Positions 12,363-23,048 of a stretch of 64,000 nucleotides of DNA are shown here, piece by piece; the first letter of the stretch is position 1, and each line of letters starts with the position of its first letter. This DNA comes from Carallia brachiata. Its lineage: Eukaryota > Streptophyta > Magnoliopsida > Malpighiales > Rhizophoraceae. Location: assembly GCA_021464245.1 (NCBI GenBank), contig JADCRB010000036.1, forward strand, positions 825,717 through 889,716, given 5' to 3'. A program made the position numbers and the translations under genes. The notes under the pieces were generated by a model, which saw only the letters and a list, made by a program, of their open reading frames with translations, did no database searches and was not told where the DNA came from.

Positions 12363-13710
12363 TCAGCACATCAAATGGCACCGAAAAGGAGTACAACTGC
12401 TGCCCAAAAAAGAAGGCAACGGCTCCATGCCTGCATCAACTACCCTACCTGGGTACGCAGGTCCAGAAACCCGGGGACGGACACAATTTCTTGCCGTCCA
12501 AACCCAAAAATGTCGAAATGGAGAGTCCACAGCTCGCACAACAGGATCTCTCCCCTGACTCTCTTGCCGCATGGAGGAGTCGATCACCCACCCCGATCGA
12601 AGTCGGGGGCAACACGACGAAGCCTGCTCAACAAATCCGACTCACACAGAAGAATCAGAAGAGTTTCTCTCCCCCAGTCTTTCCCAGCCTCATCTGTTGC
12701 CGTCATGATGACCAACACAACCAGTACAGAAAAGGATTTCAGAATTGGAGAACAAAATTTTGCAGCTGATCAGAGTCGTGGAGGAAAAAGATCAACAGAT
12801 CGCGCTCTCAAAGGAAAAGCCCCGATCCAAGTTGATCCCGAAATCGCGAGGAGCAACCATATCCACCCGGTTTCACTCCAGAAGCCACACCAGCCGACGT
12901 CTTCCTGCAGAAAAGCGACCAGGTAGTTCTACACAGCTGCCACCCTCAAATTCTGTAGCTTCGCTATCTGTTCAACAATTGCAGGAAATGATAGCCAATA
13001 CGATCCGACTGCAACAAGCACATCCTTCCAAGGATCACAGATGTACGTCAAACCGTACACCAGACGGATCGAAAGTCTCAACATGCCCTTGGGCTACCAG
13101 CCGCCCAAATTTCAACAATTCGACGGACGAGGCGATCCCAAACAGCACATCGCCCACTTCGTTGAAACCTGCAACAACGCAGGGACTTACGGAGATCTCT
13201 TGGTGAAGCAGTTTGTTCGTTCACTCAGGGAGACCGCTTTCACCTGGTTCATAAATCTTGAACCAGAATCGATCGACAGTTGGGAACAGCTACAACGAGA
13301 GTTCCTCAACAGATTTTTCAGCACTCGAAGGACGGTAAGTATGATGGAGCTTACCAGCACCAAACAAAGGAAAGGAGAGCCCGTTGTCGAATACATCAAC
13401 AGATGGCGTGCCCTCAGCTTGGACTGCAAAGATCGCCTGACGGAGACTTCTGCCGTGGAGATGTGCATCCAGGGAATGCATTGGGAGCTGTTATACATCC
13501 TGCAGGGTGTCAAACCCCGAACTTCGAAGAATGGCGACCCGCGCACATGATATGGAGATAAGCATCCAGACTTCCGGAGGCACGGTTCCCATCCAGTTGG
13601 ACCAGCAAGGGGGCAGAAGGGAGATTAAGAAACCCAACAGCTCCGGAAAAGGAAAAGAAGTGATGACTGTTGAAGCCGCACCAGTAAAAGTGGGCGCCAA
13701 AGTAAGGTAA
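12363..13710 (+). pseudogene. gag: Retrotransposon gag, frameshifted
   Basis: The capsid precursor is spread over three frames. 12745-13206 opens with a heptad-like segment (MENKILQLIRVVEEKDQQIA). 13041-13550 holds the conserved core, with QPPKFQQFDGRGDPKQHIAH, FVRSLRETAFTWFINL, then QLQREFLNRF and EYINRWRALSLDC, typical of the plant retrotransposon gag domain. The C-terminal tail continues in another frame at 13507-13710. At least two frameshifts separate these pieces, so no full gag can be made from this copy. Confidence 0.85.
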
Positions 13711-13831
13711 ATCCTCCGACCCAAATAACTCAGCCAAAACAACAGGAAAGGCGGAAGGTGACATTGCGAGAGTTGGAGCAAAGCAGTATCCATTCCCCGA
13801 CTCAGACGTCCCCGACATTCTTGAACAACTC

Positions 13832-14760
13832 TTGGAGGCGAATCTGATCGAACTCCCAGAGTGCAAGTGGCCGAATGAAAAGGATCGAGTCAACGATCCA
13901 AGATTCTGCAAATATCACCGGATAGTAAGTCATCCAACCGAGAAGTGTTTCGTCCTGAAGGAGCTAATCATGAAGCTCAAAGCCAGAATAAAATCATTCT
14001 GGACCAGGAAGGCATAACTCTGCAAACCAGACCACCATCACTTCAAAACCATCAGAAGAAGTGACACACGTAAGGAGGAGCCGCTCGACAACAAAAAGTC
14101 GACAACGGAGAAGGTATATGAAGCTCTCCAAACCCTTCTCGCTAACCCTCAGCTGTTTATAGCTTTGCAATCAACAGAAGTGTGGCAAAATCAAGTCAGC
14201 AATACTCTCCAGACCTCGCTGAATCACAGCCATCAAATGATTCTAACTCAGCGGAGCAACAGACGGCCAAAATCACGTCGGATGTTACTCTGCTATCTCA
14301 TTTTCAGATGAGGATCTCCTGCTGGGGTCCAAACCCCACAATCGGCCGCTGTATGTATCAGGCTATGTGAGAAAAAAGGTTCGACGTATTCTGATCGACG
14401 ATGGTCAGCAGTCAATATTATCCCAAAATCCACCATAAAGGAGCTCGGCATCGGCATTGATGAATTATCAGACAGCCGCTTGATGATTCATGGCTTTAAT
14501 CAAGGAGGACAAAAGCAATTGGGATGATTCGCTTGGAGCTAACTATCGGTAATCTCACTTCTAGTACTCTGTTTCATATGATCGATGCACGTACCATATA
14601 AGATGTTGCTAGGACGACCGTGGATTCATGGAAATGGAGTTGTGCTCTCAAGCCTGCATCAGTGCTTCAAGTACTACAATGGTGGCGTTCAAAAGGTCAA
14701 TGCTGACTTAAAGCCGTTCGATGATGCTGAATCACATTTGGCGGATGCAGTCTTCTACAC
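13832..14760 (+). pseudogene. Gag-pol linker and aspartic protease remnant
   Basis: 13832-14017 encodes a knuckle-like region (CKYHRIVSHPTEKCFVLKEL) found at the start of Tat-type pol. Around 14370-14720 are a retropepsin-like LIDDG active-site region, GFNQGG, and the conserved YKMLLGRPWIHG segment that ends the protease domain. Frame changes near 14400 and 14580 break it. Confidence 0.75.
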
Positions 14761-15619
14761 ACGACACAGACAATCCGGAGATCATTCCATCAAAAGCTAC
14801 TTGGACTGGGGGCATCCACAAAAAGGGAAAAGCTGTCGAAGAACCTGCCAATGCTCAACCTCAGACTCCGACAAATGAAAAGCTGCCACAGCCTGCTGAA
14901 CTCCGTCCGAAGGATGTTGCATCTTCAAGCTCCACTCCAGTCCTACGCTATGTGCCGAAGTCACGACGCTCAGAAGGTCAACCCCCTTTCTCTTATTGTA
15001 TTGATCTTAAACAGGAGCAAGGTCATAGCCAATCCAAAACTAAGGAATTGCACAACCTGAAGGAGACTTACACTCTGCCGATACCAAAGATTGAGCCGTT
15101 TTGTCCTCAAAACCATTAAAAGGCTTCGTCAAACCACACACAGGCAGTCGAAGGCGCTCACTTCCAGAAAGAAGAACACAGAAGGATTTGATCCTAATGC
15201 ATACAAGCTTTTGGCAAGGCGGGCTATGACTTCTCAAACCCAGCACAATGGGTACGCTGCCATCCACACATGGCCGCTTCTCAAACATCACAGTCCCGAC
15301 CTGGCTTAGGCTATCAGGAGAAGTCACCTGTGCGGATCACGCTAAGAGCGAAGCCGAGCAGCTGATGCACGTGCCATCACCACCACCACCAAACAGACAG
15401 GCTATCCAGTCAAACAAAGAAGGTGAAGTCAGAGGCTCTACATTTTGTCACAATTAGCGAGGAGGCTGAGTCCACTCATCAGACGGTGAAGTAAGGAGGC
15501 TCCCCCGGAACTTGAAGATGGTGGCCAAGCAACTGTTGATGAACTCAAGGAGGTCAATCTTGGCTCTCCGGAAGATCCTCGACCTACATTTGTAAGTGCT
15601 TTACTTACTGCAGAAGAAG

Positions 15620-16400
15620 AGCAAGAATATGTTCAGTATTAAGTCAATACAGGGACGTGTTCGCATGGAGTTACAAAGAAATGCCTGGACTTGACCCAAA
15701 AATTGCGGTGCATCGTCTAGCAGTAAAGAAGGTGTTGTTTCTGTCAAGCAGCCACAACGACGGTTCCGCCGGAACTCATTCCACAAATCGAGGAGGAGGT
15801 GAACAAGCTGATCAATGCTGGCTTCATCCGAGAGGTCACCTACCCAACGTGGATTGCCAACATTGTCCCGGTAAGAAAGAAGAATGGACAGTTGAGGTAT
15901 GTGTTGATTTTCGAGATCTTAACAGGCCTGCCCGAAAGATGACTTTCCGTTGCCCATAACGGAGATCACAGTCGATGCAACAACGGGTCACGAAGCATTG
16001 TCCTTCATGGATGGTTCTTGAGGCTATAACCAAATCAGAATGGCACAAGAAGACGAGGAGTTGACAGCATTCCGCACCCCAAAAGGTATATATTGCTACA
16101 AAGTTATGCCGTTTGGATTAAAAAATGTTGGCACCACTTATCAACGTGCTATGCAAAAAAATTTTGATGACATGCTACACAAGATTGTAGAATGTTATGT
16201 TGATGACTTAGTTGTAAAGACTAAGAAGCGCAAAAACCACCTCGAGGATCTCAAGACGGTGTTTGAAAGACTTCGCAGGCATCAGTATAAAATGAACCCT
16301 CTCAAGTGCGCATTCGGTGTCACATCAGGAAAGTTTCTTGGATTCGTGGTGTGCCATCGTGGAATCGAAGTTGATCAGTCAAAGGTTAAGGCAATTCAAA
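15620..16400 (+). pseudogene. Reverse transcriptase, frameshifted
   Basis: Includes DVFAWSYKEMPGLDP, a palm region split by frameshifts near 15740 and 15940, then one clean frame from 16040 with FRTPKGIYCYKVMPFGLKN and the catalytic YVDD box at about 16198. FLGFVV and EVDQSKVKAIQ follow, after which the sequence jumps to a much later RNase H segment, showing an internal deletion. Confidence 0.9.
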
Positions 16401-16760
16401 AGAGGCACTACATGCAAGCTCACACGGTACGTCTCATTGCTAGAGCTGATCCTGTCAAATATATCTTATCTAGACCAATCTTGTCAGGACGATTTGCCAA
16501 GTGGGTAGTAATCCTACAAAGTTACGACATTGTCTACGTGCCTTAAAAAGCAGTCAAAGGACAAGCTCTAGCAGACTTCCTTGCAGATCACCCTATTCCG
16601 TCTGATTGGGAGTTCACAGATGATCTTCCAGATGAAGAGGTCTTTTACATTGAGACACTGCCACCATGGACGATGTTCTTTGATGGTGCAGCAAGGCGTG
16701 ATGTGCTGGTGCCGGTATAGTGTTTGTCACTCTTCAACGACAAATACTACCATATGCTAT
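16401..16760 (+). pseudogene. RNase H remnant fused to RT by deletion
   Basis: RLIARADPVKYILSRPILSG and QALADFLADHP are the boundary between the old and second RNase H modules of Tat elements; MFFDGAA is the start of the second RNase H. The first RNase H is missing. A frame break follows near 16720. Confidence 0.8.
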
Positions 16761-16789
16761 CATACTCGGTGAGTTATGTTCAAATAATG

Positions 16790-17463
16790 TTACTGAATAC
16801 AATGGTAAGCAGTTCTACAACAGCTGAATTGACAAGCTCTGCGAGAAGTTCAAGTTCAAGCAGTACAAGTCATCCATGTACAATGCCCCAGCAAATGGCT
16901 TGGCTGAAGCATTCAATAAGACCTTATGCAACCTGTTGCGGAAGGTAGTATCTAAATCCAAAAGAGATTGACATGACAGAATTCCAGAGGCATTATGGGC
17001 GTATCATACAACTTACCGGACTCCAACACAGGCGACGCCATACTCACTTGTCTACGGTGTCGAAGCAATACTGCCGTTGAAAACACAGATTCCATCTCTG
17101 CACATGGCAGTTCTAGAAGGACTCACACAGGAGGAGAATGCTCGCCTACGTCTAGATGAGTTAGCAGCTCTCGATGAAAGGAGGCTCGAGGCACAACAGC
17201 AACTTGAGTGCTACCAAGCCCGGCTCACCAACACGTTCAACCGCAGGGTCTGCCCTCGATCTTTTCAAGTTGGAAACCTTGTTCTTGCAGTACGACGGCC
17301 CATTAACATGAAGTATCGACCTGGTGACAAGCTTACTTCCAAATGGGACGGACCATACTTAGTGCAGGAGGTCTACACTCACAACGCTTACATGCTGTCA
17401 GACAAAGAAGGCGTCCGAATCGGCTCAATTAATGGTAAATTTCTGAAACAGTATTATGTGTGA
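16790..17463 (+). pseudogene. Integrase C-terminal part
   Basis: Starts within the integrase core after a second deletion (frame-broken at 16800-17000, with ANGLAEAFNK readable in one frame), then has ALWAYHTTYRTPTQATPYSL and YGVEAILPL. An intact frame from 17077 to 17463 carries QARLTNTFNRRVCPRSFQVG, LVLAVRRPI and SKWDGPYLV, ending FLKQYYV. The zinc-binding HHCC domain and most of the catalytic core are absent. Confidence 0.88.
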
Positions 17464-17820
17464 ATATGTTCAAAAAGAAAAAAAAAAAGAAAAAAAAGAA
17501 GAAAAAAAAATTCAAAAAAATCAAAAATCAAAAATCAAAAAAAAAAAAAAAAAAAAGTTCGGAAGTCCTGATCGGAAAATCCAAGCGAAAATCCAAACTC
17601 GAAAATCCAAGCCCAACATTTGAACCCAATTCAGAAAACTCAAAACCCAAACATTCAACCCAAATCCAAAAGTCCAAGTCCAAAACCCAAACACTCGACC
17701 CAAATCCAAAAATCCAAGTCTAGAAACCCAAACACTCGACCCAAATCCAATCCAAAACCCAAAAATTTCAAGTTCCAGACACAGTCCAAAACCCAAGTTC
17801 AAAATCATCATCCAACCTGG
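17464..17820 (+). repeat. Low-complexity A-rich and AACCCAAA repeats
   Basis: A long A/G run (17470-17556) is followed by imperfect repeats around AACCCAAACACTCGACCCAA with AAATCCAAAA/GTCCAAG spacers, about 40 bp per unit, to about 17800. In the frame later used by the homeobox ORF they would read Lys/Pro/Gln/Ser-rich, with stops at 17721 and 17838. Confidence 0.8.
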
Positions 17821-17840
17821 CCTGCATGAGTATAAACTGA

Positions 17841-18560
17841 AGCGACGGAGGGTTTGAGTCTGAAACTCAGCATCAGTCTCAACCGATCTTCACCACATAC
17901 CAAGACCTTTGCTCCTCTGCCACAAGAAAGATAGAACTAGTTGCAGAACCTCAAGACAAGGGAGAAGAAAGATCACCCCGCACAAGGTGGCAACCGACCA
18001 TGGCACAACTGCAAATTTTGGATGAAGTCTTCCACAACAATGGAAGTATTATTTCTAGTGCATCTCAAATTTACCAACTTGTCTCACGAGTGCGCCCGCT
18101 CGGGGCAATCGAAGGAAAAAATGTGTTTTATTGGTTCCAAAATCGGAGAAGCAGGAAGAAACCAGCACTGAGAACTGTTTTTTCCAAAGAACAGTCTGTC
18201 GTTTCGATAGTAGATCCCACCGGTACAGCTTCGCCCTCAAATGAAGCAGGCCCGAGTTCTTCCACTGCAATGGTCTCTCCACGGTATGTTCATCAAAGTC
18301 GTAGCCCATGGGAGCATGCATGCTGGTCCTAGTGGTCTTACGGAATCAGCCAAGGGTTCATCCCTCCTAGGTACTTAAGTGTAGGAGGAATTTTTCTAGC
18401 AGAAAGGAGTTATTCCGACGAAACTTTACCTCTCTTTCCAGAATATTCCAACAACATCAACCAGCCGGAAAGCGACGTCGACGTTGACGTCGACGTCAAC
18501 ATCATCGACCCACCAGACGAGGTCGAGCTTGACTTGGAATTGCGCCTCGGGCCCCGCTAG
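17841..18560 (+). pseudogene. WUSCHEL-like homeobox ORF captured in the retrotransposon
   Basis: One frame, open from after TGA 17838 to TAG 18558 except for TAG at 18330. The homeodomain spans about 17979-18161: it opens RTRWQPT, has helix-1 LQILDEVF, the loop GAIEGKNVFYWFQN and the tail RRSRKK. The two Trp residues are 48 apart, as in WUS. An acidic/Ser linker is followed by a WUS-box TLPLFPEY (18423-18446), an Asp-Val acidic run, and a terminal EAR motif LDLELRL (18528-18548). This order matches the WUS clade of WOX transcription factors. No ATG precedes the homeodomain in frame; the first is 18000, inside helix 1. GTATGT at 18284 and CCTCCTAG ending 18370 could bound an 87 bp frame-preserving intron that removes the internal stop. 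Function in this copy is unknown. Confidence 0.85.
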
Positions 18561-18576
18561 GATGGCCGACAAGATA

Positions 18577-18662
18577 AGGTGCAACGACTTTGGCAGCACA
18601 CGGTAACGACTTCTGCAGCACAGGCAACGAACTCTGCAACACACGGTAACGACTTTCGTGAC
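18577..18662 (+). repeat. Short imperfect tandem repeats (~26 bp)
   Basis: About four degenerate units around GGTAACGACTTCTGCAGCACA lie directly behind the homeobox ORF. They occur only once in the window. Confidence 0.65.
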
Positions 18663-18848
18663 ACGCGTCAGCCGCTGCCTCTTTTGTCTCTTATGCAGGA
18701 AAGGGACGTGGATGACCCTACTCGATTCTGCGTACCTTCTTTTTGAATTTTCAAAAAAAAAAAAAAATCTTTATCCTATGTATATATATATCTTGCATTC
18801 CCGAGTTGTAATACTCACCCCTCAGCTCTTCTTTCTCAAAAAAAAAAA

Positions 18849-19493
18849 ATGGCTAGCCTCTGCACTTGTCCTAGGAAGTTCTTTGATCAAGAAGTTGGAG
18901 GCGCACGAGCTAAGAAAAGAAAGAGTAGTCTTCCTCGAGGGATCCCTAACGTCATCGGTGTCATGGAGTTCCAACTACTCTCCTTAGTTCACATCTACCA
19001 CAGAGGGATGAGACGCTGCAATCATCCTAATCTTCCTTTGGATGCAGCGACGTACAGAGAAGTTCCAACTACTCTCCTTACGTCGAAGCAGACTTGGGAA
19101 TCATCACTACAGTCAGTCTCTCTGTGTGCCGGTCTTGAAGTTCCGAAGTGCTGGGCCTTCCTCTTGGGGAGGTTCAAGTTCTTTGCCTACCGGATCATCT
19201 TCACCAGAGTTTTGGAACTTCAAAGAACCTTTGCCAGCCTTTGCGAGCTATGGAAGCTCGAATGCACCTGGAGCCAAGGCTTCAATTTCTATATTGGCTG
19301 GGTTGCTAACTTTCTCAAGATCGTATCGGATTCCTATTGCGATCCAACAACAGCAGACATAGTCAAAGATAAAAGACTCCAAGATTCAATGTTCACAGGA
19401 CGTTTCCAAATTTCAAACTGGACTTCAAGACTCGGTTCGAATCATCTCTGTAAAATTTTTCCTTACCGACCCTTGAAGTGGGAGCATTTGTAA
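18849..19493 (+). CDS. Second extra ORF of the retrotransposon, unknown function
   Basis: A 214-codon frame from ATG 18849, just after an A-run, to TAA at 19491-19493. The stop is supplied by the first bases of the 3' LTR (TGTAA). The N-terminus has a basic patch (ARAKKRKSS). An overlapping frame at 19042-19362 is also open, so which frame was translated is uncertain. No known domain was recognised. It sits where Tat elements often carry extra ORFs; it may simply be non-coding 3' sequence that happens to be open. Confidence 0.3.
   Translation: MASLCTCPRKFFDQEVGGARAKKRKSSLPRGIPNVIGVMEFQLLSLVHIYHRGMRRCNHPNLPLDAATYREVPTTLLTSKQTWESSLQSVSLCAGLEVPKCWAFLLGRFKFFAYRIIFTRVLELQRTFASLCELWKLECTWSQGFNFYIGWVANFLKIVSDSYCDPTTADIVKDKRLQDSMFTGRFQISNWTSRLGSNHLCKIFPYRPLKWEHL
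19475..19488 (+). other. Candidate polypurine tract
   Basis: GAAGTGGGAGCATT directly abuts the TG start of the 3' LTR, the expected place for plus-strand priming. It is interrupted by pyrimidines near the end, as is usual in this lineage. Confidence 0.5.
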
Positions 19494-20256
19494 ACAAATA
19501 AATTTTAAAAAAAAAAAAAAAATTGGTTGGCAGCTGCCAACCTTGAATGCTACCAACCAAATGGTTGGTGGCAGACAGGTGGGGGAGGCATATAAATTGG
19601 CCTCCCCCCAAATTGAAAAAGTAAGCGCGCAGAAAGAAGGAAGCGAAGAAAAAAAAAAAAAAAGAGCGCAGAGGGCAGGCGAAAAAAAAAAGGGCAAAGA
19701 AGAGAGAGATAGTAGAAAAAAATTTATTTTTACGTACTCTGTGATATATTTTTAACTCTTTTGAAAAAGATATCTCATGTATAAAGTTCAAAAAAAAAAA
19801 TTGTTATTTTCGTTTATAAAGTTATTTTAGATTTATATTCTCTGATCGTATCAGATCTGGATCTGTGAGAATATAGATCTGAAAAAAAAGTCAAAATATT
19901 ACAAATCCGGCTGGGATTAAGTCTCATACGGCCCTCAGCAAAATCCAGGCAGCTCATCCGAGAACAAATCCCTTCGACCCTCGTTGAAATTAAACCAGAT
20001 CGGTTCAGGTCAAGTCTCTACAGTTCCTAAACGTAGCTCAAATGTCCAAACCAGATCCAGTTTCAGTCTACCCAGTTCAAGAAAAAGCTGTGGAATTTAT
20101 TTATGTCAAGATCAAGCTCGTGCAGCCCTTGACGGAGTCAAAAAGGAACACTAATCAGAGAATCTACGGAGATCGACCCACGTAACAATTTTTATTTGTA
20201 ATTTATTTTTGTATTTTCGAGTTTAATTATTTTAGACTCGAAATTTACGCTTTACA
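19489..20256 (+). repeat. 3' LTR (768 bp)
   Basis: Runs from TGTAAACAAATAAAT to ACGCTTTACA, with the same ends as the 5' LTR. It contains the 183 bp promoter segment missing upstream. It is followed exactly by the CTCCT target duplication (20257-20261). Confidence 0.93.
19591..19597 (+). promoter_or_regulatory. LTR TATA box
   Basis: TATAAAT in a GC-richer U3 context (GGGGGAGGCATATAAATTGG). It is the only convincing core promoter in the LTR and is absent from the 5' LTR of this copy. Confidence 0.6.
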
Positions 20257-20261
20257 CTCCT

Positions 20262-23042
20262 CTTTTCTCTTTTTCCAAACACAATATTAAGCTTGATGGG
20301 CATGATTTTCTGTGAATCTGCATCGGATTATCATTGTAATTTGTGATTTATTCTTGGGGTGGGGGGACCAAAAGGGCAAGAGGTCCGTTCGTGGATGAAA
20401 ACGACCCCCGCCAAGCCATGTGAGGCACGAACCCCTTCCCCAAAAACGTATCCCCCACTCCCAAACATTTAAAACGCCTCACTTCCATACATTGTCTGCG
20501 GACTTCTGGTAATAAGTATTAATTTCCCAAGTACACCCGTGCCGGAAGACTCAATGCAAAGGCAAGTATTTCCTTCTTTCAAGTATGAAGGTTAGAAGCC
20601 AACCAGGCTTTGCCTGATTGGTTAAGGAAGGCATACTTAGGATGCTTTCATGGGGTAGGTGGGAGTTTGATCTCTATTTATTTTTCTTGGCTCAACTAGT
20701 AGGTAGTAAGACATTTGTTTTCTTTGAGTATTATGTATTTTTATAGTTACTATCAGATTTATCTCTCTCTTTTTTTTAATACTTAATTGATTAATTATTA
20801 ATATTGTATTTAAAAAAAAGTATGAAGGTTAGAAATATGGCACCCCACGAGCTATATAGATAAATCCATGGTGACCGGACCATGCGTCGAGCTCTCTTTC
20901 TTCTTTTTAGTTCCTAAGGCAGTAGGTTAGTGGTTTGCTTCTAACCTTTTTATTTACATCAATTTTTATAGATAAAGATAAGAAAATTTTTTGAAGTCAA
21001 GAGGAAAAAAAAATCCAATTAAACTATGCATATATCAAAAATATAAAGAAAGAGTTTTTTGCTTTTTTGCTTTTTTTTTTTTTTTAAGTTCTGGAGAATT
21101 ATTGTTAATCCATGAAACAGAAAAGCCAAAAAAAAAACTAGCAAACAGAGGACTCAACCCAACTTGACCAAATTCTAGTACATAATAGTTAATGTGGGTG
21201 AACAGGTACAAACAACAACGTACAACGTCCCATGTGCAATTCGGTAGTCACACCTAGTTCATTCATGCACGTTTTCAGATTTTTTTTCATTCATATTCTT
21301 AAAAATAAGATGAAATTTATAACCTTCCTCGACACCCAACAGCTACCATCATTTTCTAATTAGTGAAGTCGAAGCTACCATCATTCTCATAAAATTCATA
21401 CACCCAAGTGCTGGGGGCATTGTTGATAAATCAGGAACGGGACACAAAATTAAAATTGGATGGGGCGAGAGAAAGTCGTTCATTACGGTTGAAGATTTGT
21501 TTTTTGTTCCTAAAATTTAGAGATCCAAGAACTAAATTACAAGAGTAAATACCAAGCAAACACCAACAAATCAATAATTTTTATAAAGGACGGACGACAA
21601 TGGCTCCACAAAGCCACAAACTCCACTAGCCTGTAGACACTCACCTCTTACCTATGAATTAAGCACTTATTTAATCATCAATTACTTATTTCTATAATTA
21701 CTTGACAAAATAATTAAGATAAGAAGGATATTTATTTTTATATAATTAGTTACATTTACAATTCATCTATATATCTATTTTGTCCATTATAAAATTAATG
21801 CCCTTTTAATGCCGTTTAAGAGGATCCAACGCATATCCGAAACAGTCGGCCATCAATCCATGATCCATCGACCATTAAAAAAGAAAAAAAAAAACAAATA
21901 TAAAACATTTAAAGAGAGAATTAAAAAAAATGGAAAAATGAAAACAAAAATCCTGCCGTCCGGTTTGCAGGAGCACCTGCCGTCTCAGCTAGTAAGCTGC
22001 GTGTCCTTCTCTAGCTATCTTTAGAAGAGAAAAAGAAACGGAATGATTAATTATATATTATAAAATATAATAACGAAAACATACAAAATATTTACATATT
22101 TATATGATAGTTTTTAGTACTTAAATTCTCAAAAACTTAATTTTTGTTAAAGAATATATGTCTCATATTAATTAAAAATAAATTTATAATATGACTTATA
22201 ATAATTTTAAACTTCTCCTACTTCTAACTTAAGTTTTTGGTAGGTTTTAACATGCATTGTTATTATTAATATAGTATTAGAGTTTAATTTATCCCACTTA
22301 TCTGCACTCATCAATTTAGTTTCTCTTACTTATATCACGTGCTAATCCGGTTTAACACATATTAAGAGGGCATGTTAAAAGATATATGTATGATATTGAT
22401 TAAAAATAAATTTATAATATAACTTATAATGACGTTTAACTTTCCCTACTTCTAACTTAAACTTTTAGTAAGTTTTAAAATTTATTGTCATTATTTAACA
22501 ATTTTGAAAATTTTAAATTTTTTAATTTAATAAATTATTAACAATTATATTATCTCTTATTAAGCTAACTGAATTAGAATTTTAATAATTGTAATCTTAC
22601 TTACTATTATGTTAAAATTAGAATTTCAATTTCAATAAATTTTAAGATTCTAGAGCCTGTATGAAGTCCTATTTTTCACACTATAAAAGTGCCAAATATT
22701 CGACTATTCTTTACTTGCATTATTTTTTTTTTCTCTCAATAGAATTCTTAATTTCAGATTTTAGTTTTTTTTTTCCAAATATCCAAAACAAGTTTGTTAT
22801 TTATTTTCTTGTGATTTTCGCAAATAAGATCTTTAATTTTAATTATCAACTCATTACAATAGAAACTTGTTTATTGTAGAGATTCGATTAGCGGTGGACT
22901 CTTGATTCGAGCAATGTTAAAAATCTTAGTTGCTTTTAAAATTCAGGTAATGACTCCCAAAATTTTTGTCGTATAACTTCAATTTATCGAATTCTAAACT
23001 TAGGCAAAAATTATGCATTTACGTTTGGTTTATGACAAAAGA
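20262..23042. other. Gene-free spacer right of the retrotransposon
   Basis: AT-rich non-coding DNA. A tRNA-like SINE candidate lies around 20600-20710 (GGGAGTTTGATCTC resembles a B box). A diverged direct repeat at 22143-22510 is listed separately. No gene was seen. Confidence 0.6.
22143..22510. repeat. Two diverged direct repeats of about 115 bp
   Basis: GATTAAAAATAAATTTATAA and the following CCTACTTCTAACTTAA block occur at about 22168-22260 (first word with an A for the initial G) and about 22398-22490. They look like decayed TE ends or LTR fragments. Confidence 0.6.
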
Positions 23043-23048
23043 GCACCA

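Larger units (their letters stand above)
11560..20256 (+). mobile_element. Ty3/gypsy (Tat-type) LTR retrotransposon carrying a WUS-like ORF
   Basis: An 8.7 kb element bounded by two TG...CA LTRs and a perfect 5 bp target duplication. The order is LTR, gag, protease, reverse transcriptase, RNase H, integrase, extra ORFs, LTR. RT before RNase H and integrase is the Ty3/gypsy order, and a long extra region between integrase and the 3' LTR is characteristic of the Tat lineage. Coding is defective: several frameshifts in gag and pol, one deletion joining RT to late RNase H near 16400, and another joining RNase H to the integrase core near 16810. It is therefore non-autonomous. The extra region holds a WUSCHEL-like homeobox frame and a second 214-codon ORF. 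Confidence 0.95.

Noticed and set aside
17521..17811. Minus-strand 96-codon Gly/Phe/Trp-rich frame in the retrotransposon
   Set aside because: It is the complement of AACCCAAA-type repeats; composition alone explains it.
18474..18500. GACGTC/GTCGAC iterations as a regulatory palindrome array
   Set aside because: They are coding Asp-Val repeats in the acidic part of the WUS-like frame, which explains them.
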